Shown here: positions 17,132 to 26,086 of the stretch, one piece after another
Position numbering within the stretch: the stretch's first letter is position 1
Layout of the letters: every line of letters begins with the position of its first letter
Assembly (NCBI GenBank): GCA_947305775.1
Contig: CAMZEN010000027.1
Span: forward strand, 1-35,391
Direction: 5' to 3'
Length of the DNA: 35,391 nucleotides
Source: an uncultured Verrucomicrobiota bacterium
Lineage (GTDB): Bacteria > Verrucomicrobiota > Kiritimatiellia > RFP12 > UBA1067
Position numbers and translations under genes: made by a program
Notes under the pieces: model-generated
The model's database searches: none
Seen by the model: only the letters and a program-made list of their open reading frames with translations
What the model was told of the DNA's origin: nothing

Positions 17132-18864
17132 TGGACTGCCGCGGACGGCATGACATCGACAAGGCGTATCTCCACATGCCTCTCTATGTAGTCGTTCGCC
17201 TCGAGCGCAAATACGATGTCGTATGCCGCAGCGGAATGCGCACGCAACTCTTCGACCATGTCGCCGCGATTCCACCAGATCGCCTTTGGTATGGACCTGT
17301 CGCGAAACGTAGCAACCATATGGCGTCCCTCCGCGCCAAGCGGACGTATCTCGGCAAAATGCACTCCGCGTATGCCGAATATGGGCTCCGGATTAGCCTC
17401 TCCGCAGGGTTCCATTCGCTGGATCCAATCGGCAAGCTCAAGCGTAAGATCTGCACCCGAAACCCATGCGTCCAGCTTTGCAAGCGCACGTTCGGAGGGC
17501 GGAATCCTCGCAGCCTGCCTGGCGCAAGCCGCGCAAAACAGCTCCCTGAAGCGGTCTATCTTGCCTGGCTTCACCGAGAACCCGCCCGCTGCGGCATGTC
17601 CACCGTATCTGTCAAGCGCCTCGTCAGCGGCAACAAATGCATCGCGTACGTTATAGCCGTCTGGCGCACGCGCAGAACCGTGTCCACCTACTACGACGCA
17701 CACCGGCACGGGCAGAGCGCCGTCGCCCGCGGACGAAAGGCGTTCCAATATCCTGGCGGCCACTATGCCAGACACCCCCTGGTGCCCGTCGGGAAGGTCT
17801 ATTACCTGCGCAGGCGCACCAGGAACTATGCGCTCGAGCGCACCATCAAGCATGGCCTGTTCCACCGATTTCCTTTCGGCGTTCCTTACGTCTACACGCC
17901 TGGCAAGCTCTCGAGCCTCTTCCCGATCAGTCGATACGACAAGCTCCAACGCCTCCATCCCGCTTGCCAGTCGTCCTGCGGCATTGATTCTGGGACCTAT
18001 GAGGAACCCGAAATCTTTTGTGGTAAGCGTTGGCGAAACCGACCGCGACGCACGCGAGAACAGCTCCGTCAATCCGAGAGGAGCGAGCGAACGGAATCGC
18101 TTAAGCGCCTCCGAGACAATAATGCGATTCTGCCCAACGAGCGGCATGACGTCCGTAACGGTAGCAAGTCCAGCAAGCACAAGAAGCGGACCTCCGATCA
18201 ACGGTCCGGAATACATGCCGCGCGACCTTGCGAGGTTGACTAGGGCGTTTGCAAGAAGAAATGCAACCCCAGCGCCGCAAAGGCCTTCTAGGGACGCTGG
18301 AGACGCCACCTTAGGATTGACCAGCGCATCCGCAACCGGCAGCTCTTCGCCAGGCAGGTGATGATCTGTAACGACCACCGAAATCCCCTTCCCCTTCAGC
18401 GATGCAATCTCGGCAACTGAGTTTATCCCGTTGTCAACGGTCACGACGAGCCGCACATCCGGATTCTCTGCAAGCATGCGCGATACGCTTGCCGCATTCA
18501 TCCCGTAACCCTCGGAAAGCCGCTCCGGCAGGAACGCGCGCGGCGAAGAACCTTTCTTTGCCACGGTGCCTATAGCCTTGAGAAGGATCGCTGTTGCGCA
18601 TACGCCATCACAGTCATAGTCGCCGAAAACGACTATCTGGTCGCCACGGACAGCAAAATCATGTATCACCTCCGCAGCATGGTCAACTTCCGGCAGTTCC
18701 GATGGATTTGCGAGGTCAGATATGGACGGCTCAAAGTAGGCGTCCACTTCCTGTACGCCAATCCCGCGCGCCGCAAGAAGACGCGCAAGAAGAGGACCGT
18801 ACCCCGCAGCCACTAAAGCGGACACGAGCGTAGCGGAAGCCTCGCGCTCGGTCCAGACGTTCAG
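17095..18864 (-). CDS. recJ: Single-stranded-DNA exonuclease RecJ, probable CTG start
   Basis: 5'-to-3' ssDNA exonuclease acting in recombination and mismatch or base-excision repair. It is a DHH phosphoesterase with motif I VVFGDYDCDGVCAT, VVTVDNGINSVAEI and the DHH motif VVTDHHLPGEELPVADALVNPK, then DHHA1 (ARILERLSSAGD, GGHAAAGGFSVKPG) and an OB fold. The first usual start codon is GTG 18825 (576 residues). It cuts into the conserved N-terminal helix, leaves out NVWTEREASATL, and has no suitably spaced Shine-Dalgarno. The frame stays open to CTG 18862-18864, which has GAGGT six bases upstream and overlaps the ilvE TGA (CTCTGA). I therefore annotate 589 residues from CTG. The end overlaps the convergent CPBP gene. 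Confidence 0.9.
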   Translation of the reverse strand: MNVWTEREASATLVSALVAAGYGPLLARLLAARGIGVQEVDAYFEPSISDLANPSELPEVDHAAEVIHDFAVRGDQIVVFGDYDCDGVCATAILLKAIGTVAKKGSSPRAFLPERLSEGYGMNAASVSRMLAENPDVRLVVTVDNGINSVAEIASLKGKGISVVVTDHHLPGEELPVADALVNPKVASPASLEGLCGAGVAFLLANALVNLARSRGMYSGPLIGGPLLVLAGLATVTDVMPLVGQNRIIVSEALKRFRSLAPLGLTELFSRASRSVSPTLTTKDFGFLIGPRINAAGRLASGMEALELVVSTDREEARELARRVDVRNAERKSVEQAMLDGALERIVPGAPAQVIDLPDGHQGVSGIVAARILERLSSAGDGALPVPVCVVVGGHGSARAPDGYNVRDAFVAADEALDRYGGHAAAGGFSVKPGKIDRFRELFCAACARQAARIPPSERALAKLDAWVSGADLTLELADWIQRMEPCGEANPEPIFGIRGVHFAEIRPLGAEGRHMVATFRDRSIPKAIWWNRGDMVEELRAHSAAAYDIVFALEANDYIERHVEIRLVDVMPSAAVHYQNAQADFSIT

Positions 18865-19886
18865 AGTTTTACCTCATGACACCAGCCGTGCACGTCTTCA
18901 ACAACGCCGTACTGGATTCCCTGGACGGTATCGAACAGCTTCTGAAGATGAGGACCTACCGCATCTGGCTCGGAAATCTTTATGACCTCATCGCCGCGCG
19001 TGATCTCCCATACGGGCGTGACGACTACGGCGGTTCCACATGCCGCAACTTCAGCGAAGGTCTTTATTTCCTCATATGGCACGGGACGGCACTCCACCTT
19101 CCACCCCAGGTCGGCGGCACACTGCTTAAGCGACATGTTCGTCACGGACGGCAGCACAGAATGGCTGTCTGGGGTGACATATGTTCCATCCGGCTTGATT
19201 CCAAGGAAGTTTGATGTGGAGAATTCCTCCACATATGTATGGGTCTTGGCATCGAGATAAAGCTCAACAGGCCATCCGTCGTGCTTTGCCTTTTCGTGGG
19301 CGAAGAGAGATGCCGCATAGTTGCCGCCAACCTTCACATCACCCATGCCGTTCGGCGCCGCACGATCCCAGTCGTCCAGTATGACAGCCCTGACCGGCTT
19401 CAGCCCGCCCTTGTAGTACGCCCCGACAGGCATGACCATTATCATGAAGGTGTATTCCTTCGCCGGCGCAACGCCAATCTGCGGACCGGTCCCAATCAAG
19501 AGCGGCCTCAAGTAGAGCGATCCGCCAGTCCCGTATGGAGGGACGAACTCTTCGTTGGCGGCAACGACCTTGTCGCATGCGTCAATGAACATCTGCTCGG
19601 GAACGGGCGGCATTACGCAACGCACCGCAGTGCGGAACATCCTCTTTGCATTCTCGTCAGGACGGAAGATCACAACCTTGCCGCTCTTCTGCCTGAAGGC
19701 CTTCATCCCCTCGAAGCATTCCTGCCCGTAATGGAGGCACGACGCGCCTATGTGCATGGTGATATATGGATCCTTTACGAATTCTGCCTCACCCCATGCA
19801 CCGTCTTTCCACGTGTATCGTATGTGACAGTTCACATCCGAAAACCCGAAGCCCAGCTTCGTCCATTCGATATCGTTTCTTGGCAT
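18861..19886 (-). CDS. ilvE: Branched-chain amino acid aminotransferase
   Basis: PLP (fold type IV) enzyme for the last step of Ile, Val and Leu synthesis or first step of their breakdown, with 2-oxoglutarate/glutamate as partner. The 341 residues fit the larger (BCAT-II) group. Visible are HYGQECFEGMKAFR, GTGGSLYLRPLLIG, and the Schiff-base Lys185 in GDVKVGGNYAASL, followed by LYLDAKTHTYVEEFSTSNFLG. A Shine-Dalgarno AAGGA lies about six bases before the ATG, in a leader of about 25 bases from the extended -10 promoter. recJ follows in the same unit. Confidence 0.95.
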   Translation of the reverse strand: MPRNDIEWTKLGFGFSDVNCHIRYTWKDGAWGEAEFVKDPYITMHIGASCLHYGQECFEGMKAFRQKSGKVVIFRPDENAKRMFRTAVRCVMPPVPEQMFIDACDKVVAANEEFVPPYGTGGSLYLRPLLIGTGPQIGVAPAKEYTFMIMVMPVGAYYKGGLKPVRAVILDDWDRAAPNGMGDVKVGGNYAASLFAHEKAKHDGWPVELYLDAKTHTYVEEFSTSNFLGIKPDGTYVTPDSHSVLPSVTNMSLKQCAADLGWKVECRPVPYEEIKTFAEVAACGTAVVVTPVWEITRGDEVIKISEPDAVGPHLQKLFDTVQGIQYGVVEDVHGWCHEVKL

Positions 19887-19917
19887 TGTTTAATCCTTTT
19901 TAAAATTGTTGTATTGT

Positions 19918-19926
19918 ATTATATCA
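19918..19926 (-). promoter_or_regulatory. ilvE extended -10 promoter (TGATATAAT)
   Basis: TGATATAAT, 31 bases before the ilvE ATG and just after the lnt stop region. No good -35. Unlike most promoters here, it leaves room for a Shine-Dalgarno sequence. Confidence 0.7.
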
Positions 19927-19934
19927 CAACTTAA

Positions 19935-21644
19935 CTATCCGTGCACCGCAATCCCGCCATTAGCGGCAGGCACCCTGCGGCGGACCTCAAAATAAAGCAT
20001 CGACGCGACAAGCGCAAGAAAGGCCATGAACAAAGGCGCGTCGCCAGCGATTACATATGGTGTGAGAACCGTATGACCAGTGGATTCATCCGTCGGCGGA
20101 ATTGCGACACGGTCAAACATGGTCCCGCGCACATCGACAAGCGGCTTTCCGTTCGAGCCTATGAGCCAGCTTGTTCCACCGAATCCACCAAGCGGCGCTA
20201 TGGTTCCTGTAACGCCGGAGTTTCCGACGCGAATCACAGGAAGGCCTGTTTCCACGGATCGCGCCACCGACTGCCACGCATGTTGCACAGCTTCGGAAGA
20301 ATGCGAAAACCAACTGTCGTTGGTAATGAACACTAGCGCCTGTGCGCCCATTGACGCGAGCCGTCGCACCTGCGCAGAGTCGGTATCCTCGAAACAGATG
20401 GCTACGCCAAGCTTCATGCCGCCAAAGTCAAGCGTCTTCAGTTCACCGGGGGTGCAGCTGCCGACAGGCGCAAGCCGCTGTAACGCGGTGATGGTCTTGT
20501 CGAACGGAATGAATTCGCCGAACGGCACAAGATGCACCTTGTCGTACACTTCGACCGTCCCGTCGCCAAAGAGTGCGGCCGAATTGTACTCTTTGCCGTC
20601 GGCTATTCGCACTCCCCCCGCGAGAACGCCGTTGGCGCCGCTCTGTTCGCGAATCCAGTCGGCAAAGAGGACGGCGTTCGCGGACCCAAATAGTCCGATT
20701 TCGCTGAACGCGCTTTCGGCAAGCACCACAAGTTCAGGCTGAAGCGGCGACACGTTGCCGAGCAGATTGCGATAGACTTCAACCGGACTCTCGCTGCGAT
20801 CCCGCATGAAAACGCACGGATAGTTCCTCTGCACCATGGCCACACGGAGAACCTTGGCCCCTTCCATGCCATCCGCCACCGGCTGTGTTCCATACTTGAC
20901 CGAAATGCTGTAGAGGCCCCAGATAAGCACAAACGGCAGCAATGTCTCTATGCTCCTGGTCCATCTCGGCGGATCCAGGCGCGAAGGCGTCTCATCTTCC
21001 TCAATATTCACATCGCCGCCCTTAAGATGCAGCGTCCGGCGCCTGCGCGCAGCAAGAAGCGGCGCAAGGATGCGCTCGGCAATGGAGGCGACGGTTCCGT
21101 TTATCAGTACCACTACCACCGACAGCAGATAAACCCCACCAAGCGCAGCAGGTGCGCCAAAGCCTCCAACTGCGGGAACCACGCCGAGTTGGTTCCACGC
21201 AAAGCCGCCGAAAAGCCGCGAACGGATTATTTCAAGGCCAGCCCAAAGAAGCGGCTCCGCAACGATTATAGCCGCAAGGCGCCACCAGTAGCGGCGCCCC
21301 CTGACGAACGACCACACCTTTGAAGAAAGATAACCGAACGCCGCGAAATAGGCCGCGCAATAGGCCGAAAGTGCGCCCCAGCCCAGAACCACGAGCGGCC
21401 AGGGACCACCGTTCTTCACTATTGCCGGCATCCATGAAAGGGTGGCGAACCAAAACAAAAAACCATTGACGAACCAACGGCGGACGGCTGTCTTCGTGTC
21501 ACCGTTGCGCGACAGCCACAAAAGCGGAGCAAGAGCGAAGAGACAGTCCATCATCTCGCCCATGGGCGGATAGGCCGCCCAAAGGAGAAAACCCGGGAGC
21601 AGCCAGAAGACCTTCATCCCCTTCGCCAGAAGCTGCCTTATCAT
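19935..21644 (-). CDS. lnt: Apolipoprotein N-acyltransferase
   Basis: Inner-membrane enzyme that adds the third acyl chain to the lipoprotein N-terminal cysteine. The 569 residues start with about six membrane helices, followed by a periplasmic nitrilase (CN-hydrolase) domain and a final C-terminal membrane helix. The Glu-Lys-Cys triad is visible as Glu in LVVLAESAFSE, Lys in YDKVHLVPFGEFIPF and Cys in GVAICFEDTDS. The ATG overlaps the upstream U32 gene's stop (ATGA). The cytoplasmic loop after the fourth helix is somewhat extended (LKGGDVNIEEDETPSR). A substrate is encoded in the window: the PotD-like lipoprotein. Confidence 0.94.
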   Translation of the reverse strand: MIRQLLAKGMKVFWLLPGFLLWAAYPPMGEMMDCLFALAPLLWLSRNGDTKTAVRRWFVNGFLFWFATLSWMPAIVKNGGPWPLVVLGWGALSAYCAAYFAAFGYLSSKVWSFVRGRRYWWRLAAIIVAEPLLWAGLEIIRSRLFGGFAWNQLGVVPAVGGFGAPAALGGVYLLSVVVVLINGTVASIAERILAPLLAARRRRTLHLKGGDVNIEEDETPSRLDPPRWTRSIETLLPFVLIWGLYSISVKYGTQPVADGMEGAKVLRVAMVQRNYPCVFMRDRSESPVEVYRNLLGNVSPLQPELVVLAESAFSEIGLFGSANAVLFADWIREQSGANGVLAGGVRIADGKEYNSAALFGDGTVEVYDKVHLVPFGEFIPFDKTITALQRLAPVGSCTPGELKTLDFGGMKLGVAICFEDTDSAQVRRLASMGAQALVFITNDSWFSHSSEAVQHAWQSVARSVETGLPVIRVGNSGVTGTIAPLGGFGGTSWLIGSNGKPLVDVRGTMFDRVAIPPTDESTGHTVLTPYVIAGDAPLFMAFLALVASMLYFEVRRRVPAANGGIAVHG

Positions 21645-23815
21645 CTTGCCCCCCAGCTGAGGTCGATTCGCACGGACGCGCCCGAAGGGACGTCAAACGT
21701 GCGCGGCACGGGACGCGTCGTGATCCATAGCCGGCCGAGACGGAATATTTCCAATCCCTCCACTTCAAGCGATGCAGGCTTGTTTAGCGATATGAAAAGC
21801 GGCGTGGACTGCTGCGCAACGAACTCCACATCATATCCGCTCTCAGCCAGATACTGAAGGTTGGCCCTTCCGTTTTCTGGACTGGCAACGAACCGTGTGA
21901 CACCAAGCGACGAAAGCTCGGCAAGCGCAGACGAATTGAACGCGTAAAGCGTCCAGTCGGCGGTGATATCCGTTATGCCGACGGACTTCAAAAGCGATAG
22001 CGTCGCCAAATCGGACGCCTCCCACTTCATGCGCCCTTCTCTTGCAAGACGCTTCACCAAGACGCGCAGTCTGCCGAAGTCCAGCTCCGGATTGTATGAG
22101 GGCAAGGCTAGTCTGGCGTCTGGCAACGAAGCCAAAGCCGACGGATCATCATCGTAAGGCGATACGGAAAAGACGATTTCATCCCAATCGCCGTTTGGCA
22201 GCGTTTGGGATGGGCGCAGCTTTATTACCTTGCGAGGTTTTGCGACAGAAACCTCAGGCGGCTCGGGCGTGTCATCCATCGCCGCCTCTATCTTGGCGCG
22301 GCGCACCTTGTCTCTCGCGGCGTTGAGCCTCTCCACGAGTTCGCGCCTCAAATCGTTCAGCACGCTTATCGGTGCGAACACGCGCTCGCCATCCACCAGC
22401 GAAAGCCGTCCAAGCCTGTAGCCCGTTTCGCCAAGCTTCGAAAAAGCCTTCTCAACCGCCTCATAGGTCTTGCCTGGATTCTTGGCCGGCTGGAAAGAAC
22501 CTTTCACCGAACACGAGGCCTCCTCACCGAATATTGCCGCCGCAGCGGAAATTGAATCGGACGCAAGCACCACCTTGACGTCAACCGCAATTCCGCAGGG
22601 ATATTCGCTTGGTCTGAATCCTGACACCGGGAAGTGTCTCTTTACGGCATTGGACATAGAACAATAGACCGTTCCTTGACACAAATCCTCGAAACCCTCT
22701 GGGACGAGAATCTCCACGTCCGTCCCTGCCGCGACCTCAAATACGTTTGCTCGGGATATCGCCTGCCGCATTTCCGTTATGCCAAAGCCGAAAGGCTTGC
22801 CGCCATCCTTTGAAGCGAACTGCAGTCCGTCATGCCGTTCCAACGCACGCGCCGTATGGAACCTTAGCCAGCTTCTGCCGTCACGATCCTTTGTGATGCG
22901 CTTCACGGTGCCCACCGGAGTACCGACATGACCGAGAGAAGTCGGGTCTATCACGTCTTCGGAATGTCCGTTTAGGTGCAACTCCGTCGTCCTGCGCGAA
23001 AAGACGGTCTCCAAATCCGCAACTGTTACGGCCCTCTCGCCATTCGTGCCGTCAAGAATCTGCCGATAGTATTTCGTGACGCTCGCCACGTACAACGGGG
23101 ACTTCATGCGGCCCTCGATCTTCAATGAAGCGATGCCTGCGTCCGCCAGAACGCGCACGTCCTCGCCAAGACGCAGGTCCTTCATGGAGAACGGTAGCCC
23201 TGCGCCTTGCCCAAAACTCTGGCGGCAGCAATATGCGCACTTGCCCCGATTGCCGCTGCGACGCTTCTCCATCGCGGAAAAGAGGCACAGACCCGATATC
23301 GAATAGCACAACGCCCCGTGTATGAAGCACTCCAGCTCAAGGCCACCGCAACGTTTGGCGATTGACATGACTTCCGCAAGCGAAAGCTCGCGCGCAAGGA
23401 CAACTCGCTTGAAGCCAAGGGACTTCAGCGCCATCACGCCTTCAAGGTTGTGCGCCACAAGCTGTGTCGATGCGTGCAGGGCGAGCCCAGGGAAATGCCG
23501 CCTTGCGATTCGCGCGACTCCAATATCCTGCACTATGATCGCGTCTGGGCCGATCTCCTCCAATTGCGCCAGCGTTGAAATCGCACCCTCCAGCGCATCC
23601 TCGTCAATCACGGTATTGAACGTTACGTATACCTTGCGACCCTTGGCGTGCGCGTAGGCAACGATCTTCTCAAGCTCATCGAACGAGAAGTTCTTGGCGA
23701 ACGCGCGCGCGGAAAAGTCCGCAAGACCGCAGTAAACCGCGTCCGCACCCGCCTCGAATGCGGCGAGCGCCGTGTCGAAATCCCCCGCAGGGGAAAGAAG
23801 TTCTGTCTGCCTCAT
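21641..23815 (-). CDS. U32 family peptidase-like protein (RlhA/YhbU-like, with DUF3656)
   Basis: Large U32 protein of 724 residues. U32 members of this type act in RNA hydroxylation (E. coli RlhA modifies 23S rRNA C2501) rather than, or besides, proteolysis. The N-terminal TIM-like barrel shows LLSPAGDFDTALAAFEAGADAVYCGL and VQDIGVARIARRHFPGL. The U32 signature region is ELECFIHGALCYSISGLCLFS, then GNRGKCAYCCRQSF with clustered cysteines expected to bind an Fe-S cluster. A DUF3656-like middle and a second barrel-like C-terminal part follow. It is the middle gene of the chaperone-U32-lnt unit; its ATG lies 26 bases after the chaperone stop. Confidence 0.88.
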   Translation of the reverse strand: MRQTELLSPAGDFDTALAAFEAGADAVYCGLADFSARAFAKNFSFDELEKIVAYAHAKGRKVYVTFNTVIDEDALEGAISTLAQLEEIGPDAIIVQDIGVARIARRHFPGLALHASTQLVAHNLEGVMALKSLGFKRVVLARELSLAEVMSIAKRCGGLELECFIHGALCYSISGLCLFSAMEKRRSGNRGKCAYCCRQSFGQGAGLPFSMKDLRLGEDVRVLADAGIASLKIEGRMKSPLYVASVTKYYRQILDGTNGERAVTVADLETVFSRRTTELHLNGHSEDVIDPTSLGHVGTPVGTVKRITKDRDGRSWLRFHTARALERHDGLQFASKDGGKPFGFGITEMRQAISRANVFEVAAGTDVEILVPEGFEDLCQGTVYCSMSNAVKRHFPVSGFRPSEYPCGIAVDVKVVLASDSISAAAAIFGEEASCSVKGSFQPAKNPGKTYEAVEKAFSKLGETGYRLGRLSLVDGERVFAPISVLNDLRRELVERLNAARDKVRRAKIEAAMDDTPEPPEVSVAKPRKVIKLRPSQTLPNGDWDEIVFSVSPYDDDPSALASLPDARLALPSYNPELDFGRLRVLVKRLAREGRMKWEASDLATLSLLKSVGITDITADWTLYAFNSSALAELSSLGVTRFVASPENGRANLQYLAESGYDVEFVAQQSTPLFISLNKPASLEVEGLEIFRLGRLWITTRPVPRTFDVPSGASVRIDLSWGAR

Positions 23816-23841
23816 TTACGTCTCAGCGGCAATAGCCTTTT

Positions 23842-24294
23842 TCAAACATGCATCATGCCGAAGTCGTCGGAAGATGCACCGGCCTCTTCGGAAGGGCGGA
23901 AATCCGCTATCGCGCGACCCCATGCGAGCGCCGTATCGATGAACGACAACAGCTTCCCTTCGACATCGTTTGCAATCTCGTCCGGCGGCTCGTACTTCTG
24001 GAGACGAAAGCGTCCTGATGCGGCGTCCAACGCGAGAGTCGCACCGGCCGTACCGGAAAACAGGTTGTTGGCCTCGAGCATTGTACGGAGAAGCCTTTCT
24101 CCGCCCTCCGGGGGCGGTTCGCCAAGATCGGCCAACATAAGCACGAGCTTGCGTTCGCTAACGTCTTGGACGAGGATCTGCACTTTGGCGCCACCATCTT
24201 CATTTGCCACATCGAACACAGTCGTATCCTGCACAACGTTCAGCGTCAGATTTAAGTAGCGTTCGAGAACCGCAACAATATCCTCAAAAGACAC
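23842..24294 (-). CDS. CesT/Tir-chaperone-like type III secretion chaperone homologue
   Basis: A 150-residue acidic protein with the pattern of the CesT/SycE class of type III secretion chaperones. It begins with a helix (FEDIVAVLERYLNLTLNV), followed by beta strands (VFDVANEDGGAKVQILVQDV, KLVLMLADLGEPP), then LLRTMLEANNLFSGTAGATLALDAASGRFRLQKY and a C-terminal helix with a conserved Trp (FIDTALAWGRAIADF). Such dimers bind unfolded effectors. No type III secretion or effector gene is in the window, so its partner is unknown. The start is GTG with a purine-rich GGGGGGAT before it. It heads a unit with the U32 gene and lnt. Confidence 0.75.
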   Translation of the reverse strand: MSFEDIVAVLERYLNLTLNVVQDTTVFDVANEDGGAKVQILVQDVSERKLVLMLADLGEPPPEGGERLLRTMLEANNLFSGTAGATLALDAASGRFRLQKYEPPDEIANDVEGKLLSFIDTALAWGRAIADFRPSEEAGASSDDFGMMHV

Positions 24295-24345
24295 GAGATC
24301 CCCCCTTACTGCTATTTGATGTTTGAGATTCTTCCATGCGCTGGC

Positions 24346-24354
24346 ATTCTACCA
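24346..24354 (-). promoter_or_regulatory. Promoter of the chaperone-U32-lnt unit (TGGTAGAAT)
   Basis: TGGTAGAAT, one mismatch from the extended -10 seen at the other units, 51 bases before the GTG start. The stretch between lysA and this unit holds nothing else. Confidence 0.5.
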
Positions 24355-24374
24355 TAGAAACCACCAAGCAAAGC

Positions 24375-25667
24375 TTAGAGCCCAGAGAAATCGAGCGTGG
24401 CGAAGTAGTCGTCCAGCGTCTCGGCGCGACGGATTTCGCGAACCGACCCGTCCGACTCGAGGAGCAGCTCCGCCGAACGAAGCTTGCCGTTGTACTGGAA
24501 GCCCATCGCATGGCCATGTGCGCCGGCGTCGCAGATGACGACGAGGTCGCCGGGGGCGAGCACCGGCAACATCCGCTGAATCGCGAACTTGTCATTGTTC
24601 TCGCAGAGCGAGCCGGTAACGTCGTATACGCTCGTCTCGCTGGAGTCCTCCTTGCCCGGAACGACGATCTCGTGATAGGCGCCGTACATGGCAGGACGCA
24701 TGAGGTTCGACATGCAGGCATCAAGCCCTGCGTAAAGACGATACGTATTCTTTATGTGAAGCACGCGCGCGACGAGGTAGCCGTACGGCCCTGTGATGCA
24801 GCGCCCGCACTCCATGAAAAGTTTTATCGGCTTGAGGCCCGCCGCGGCTATCGTTTCCTTATAGGCCTTCTCGATACCATCGCCCACATTGGCGATATCC
24901 ATCGCCTGCTGGTCGGGACGGTACGGTATGCCTATGCCGCCGCCTATATTTACGAACTCGAACTGGATGCCAAGCTCCGAACTTAGCGCAACCACCAGAT
25001 CGAAGAGCATCCTGGCCGTGTCGATTATGTAGTCCGGATCAAGCTCGTTAGATGCGACCATTGCGTGCAGCCCAAAGCGCGTGACGCCTGCCGCCTTCAT
25101 ACGGGAGTAGCATTCGAAAAGCTGCTCGCGCGTCATTCCGTACTTCGCCTCTTCGGGCTTGCCGATGATGGAGTTGCCGACCTTCAGGGGACCGGGGTTG
25201 TAGCGGCAGCAAAAAAGCCGATCGCAAAAATCAATGGGCTTGGGCGCAAGGCCGTCAGACGACCCGTCAGTTCCGCCCACCGCCTCCAAGACACTGTCCC
25301 AATGCGTTATGTCGTCGAGGTTTATTATCGCACCAAGCTCCCATGCCCGACGGAACTCCGCAGCTGGAGTGTCGTTGGAGGTGAACATAATGGCCTCACC
25401 GACATTGCCCACCTTCGCCGCCAGTTCAAGCTCGGCCATCGATGAGCAGTCGCTGCCGAAATCGAACTCCTTGAGAAGCTTCATGAGGTGCGGATTTGGC
25501 GCTGCCTTCACCGCAAAGTATTCGCGAAAGCCCTTGTTCCACGAAAACGCCTTCTTGAGCCGCTTCGCATTTTCGCGAATGGCCTTTGCATCGTAGATGT
25601 GGAACGGCGTCGGCCATTTTGCCGATATCTCTTCGAGTTTCGCCTTGTCGAACGGGAGTTTTCTCAT
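24375..25667 (-). CDS. lysA: Diaminopimelate decarboxylase
   Basis: PLP enzyme making L-lysine from meso-DAP. The 430-residue alanine-racemase-fold protein has the Schiff-base Lys54 in FAVKAAPNP, the SDCSSMAELELA block, the phosphate-binding FEFVNIGGGIGIPY, MECGRCITGPYG, and the C-terminal cofactor and substrate residues in TGSLCENNDKFA and DAGAHGHAMGFQYNG. It is slightly longer than usual because of an insert (VGGTDGSSDGLAPKP, near residue 150). A Shine-Dalgarno AAGGAG lies five bases before the ATG. It lies 36 bases after the Minf_1886 gene in the unit headed by iorA. A carboxynorspermidine decarboxylase would lack several of these blocks. Confidence 0.94.
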   Translation of the reverse strand: MRKLPFDKAKLEEISAKWPTPFHIYDAKAIRENAKRLKKAFSWNKGFREYFAVKAAPNPHLMKLLKEFDFGSDCSSMAELELAAKVGNVGEAIMFTSNDTPAAEFRRAWELGAIINLDDITHWDSVLEAVGGTDGSSDGLAPKPIDFCDRLFCCRYNPGPLKVGNSIIGKPEEAKYGMTREQLFECYSRMKAAGVTRFGLHAMVASNELDPDYIIDTARMLFDLVVALSSELGIQFEFVNIGGGIGIPYRPDQQAMDIANVGDGIEKAYKETIAAAGLKPIKLFMECGRCITGPYGYLVARVLHIKNTYRLYAGLDACMSNLMRPAMYGAYHEIVVPGKEDSSETSVYDVTGSLCENNDKFAIQRMLPVLAPGDLVVICDAGAHGHAMGFQYNGKLRSAELLLESDGSVREIRRAETLDDYFATLDFSGL

Positions 25668-25703
25668 CGCATCTCCTTGTATATCTCCGTTAGGGGCCGC
25701 ACG

Positions 25704-26069
25704 TCACGATTCGTACGGGCCCAGAAAAGTCTCCTTGAAGTCGTATCCTCCGACGAAAGTCTCGGCGGAGTCGCCGTCATCCCTGCCTACGCGACGAGAT
25801 TCCGCCAGATTGAACATCATCTCACCAATATCTTCCGTCGAATTCACGCCCCACTCCAGCAGAACGCGGTAAGACAGCGGTCCGTACTGGTCCAAAGTCC
25901 TGTCACGGAACTCGTCCAGTATTTCCTCGCCTGTCATGTGCTTGCCGCCGTTCTCGCCGCCTAAATATCGTATTACGTCCATCAGCAGGGCATATGCCCT
26001 TGCGTTGTAGCGGTCGTCCTTGGCGATGATGTCGGCAAAGGAGTCGCTGTCGAAGTCGATTTCGTCCAT
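25704..26069 (-). CDS. Minf_1886-family conserved protein of PVC bacteria
   Basis: A 121-residue acidic protein matching the uncharacterised Minf_1886 family (TIGR04138), known mostly from Verrucomicrobia and Planctomycetes. Family blocks are RYNARAYALLMDVIRYLGG, HMTGEEILDEFRDRTLDQYGPLSYRVLLEWGVNSTEDIGEMMFNL and the tail GYDFKETF. No enzyme motif or membrane segment is visible, and its function is unknown. The strong Shine-Dalgarno AAGGAGG lies four bases before the ATG. It is the third gene of the iorA unit, between the RlmI-like gene and lysA. Confidence 0.85.
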   Translation of the reverse strand: MDEIDFDSDSFADIIAKDDRYNARAYALLMDVIRYLGGENGGKHMTGEEILDEFRDRTLDQYGPLSYRVLLEWGVNSTEDIGEMMFNLAESRRVGRDDGDSAETFVGGYDFKETFLGPYES

Positions 26070-26086
26070 TGTTCCTCCTTGACGCG

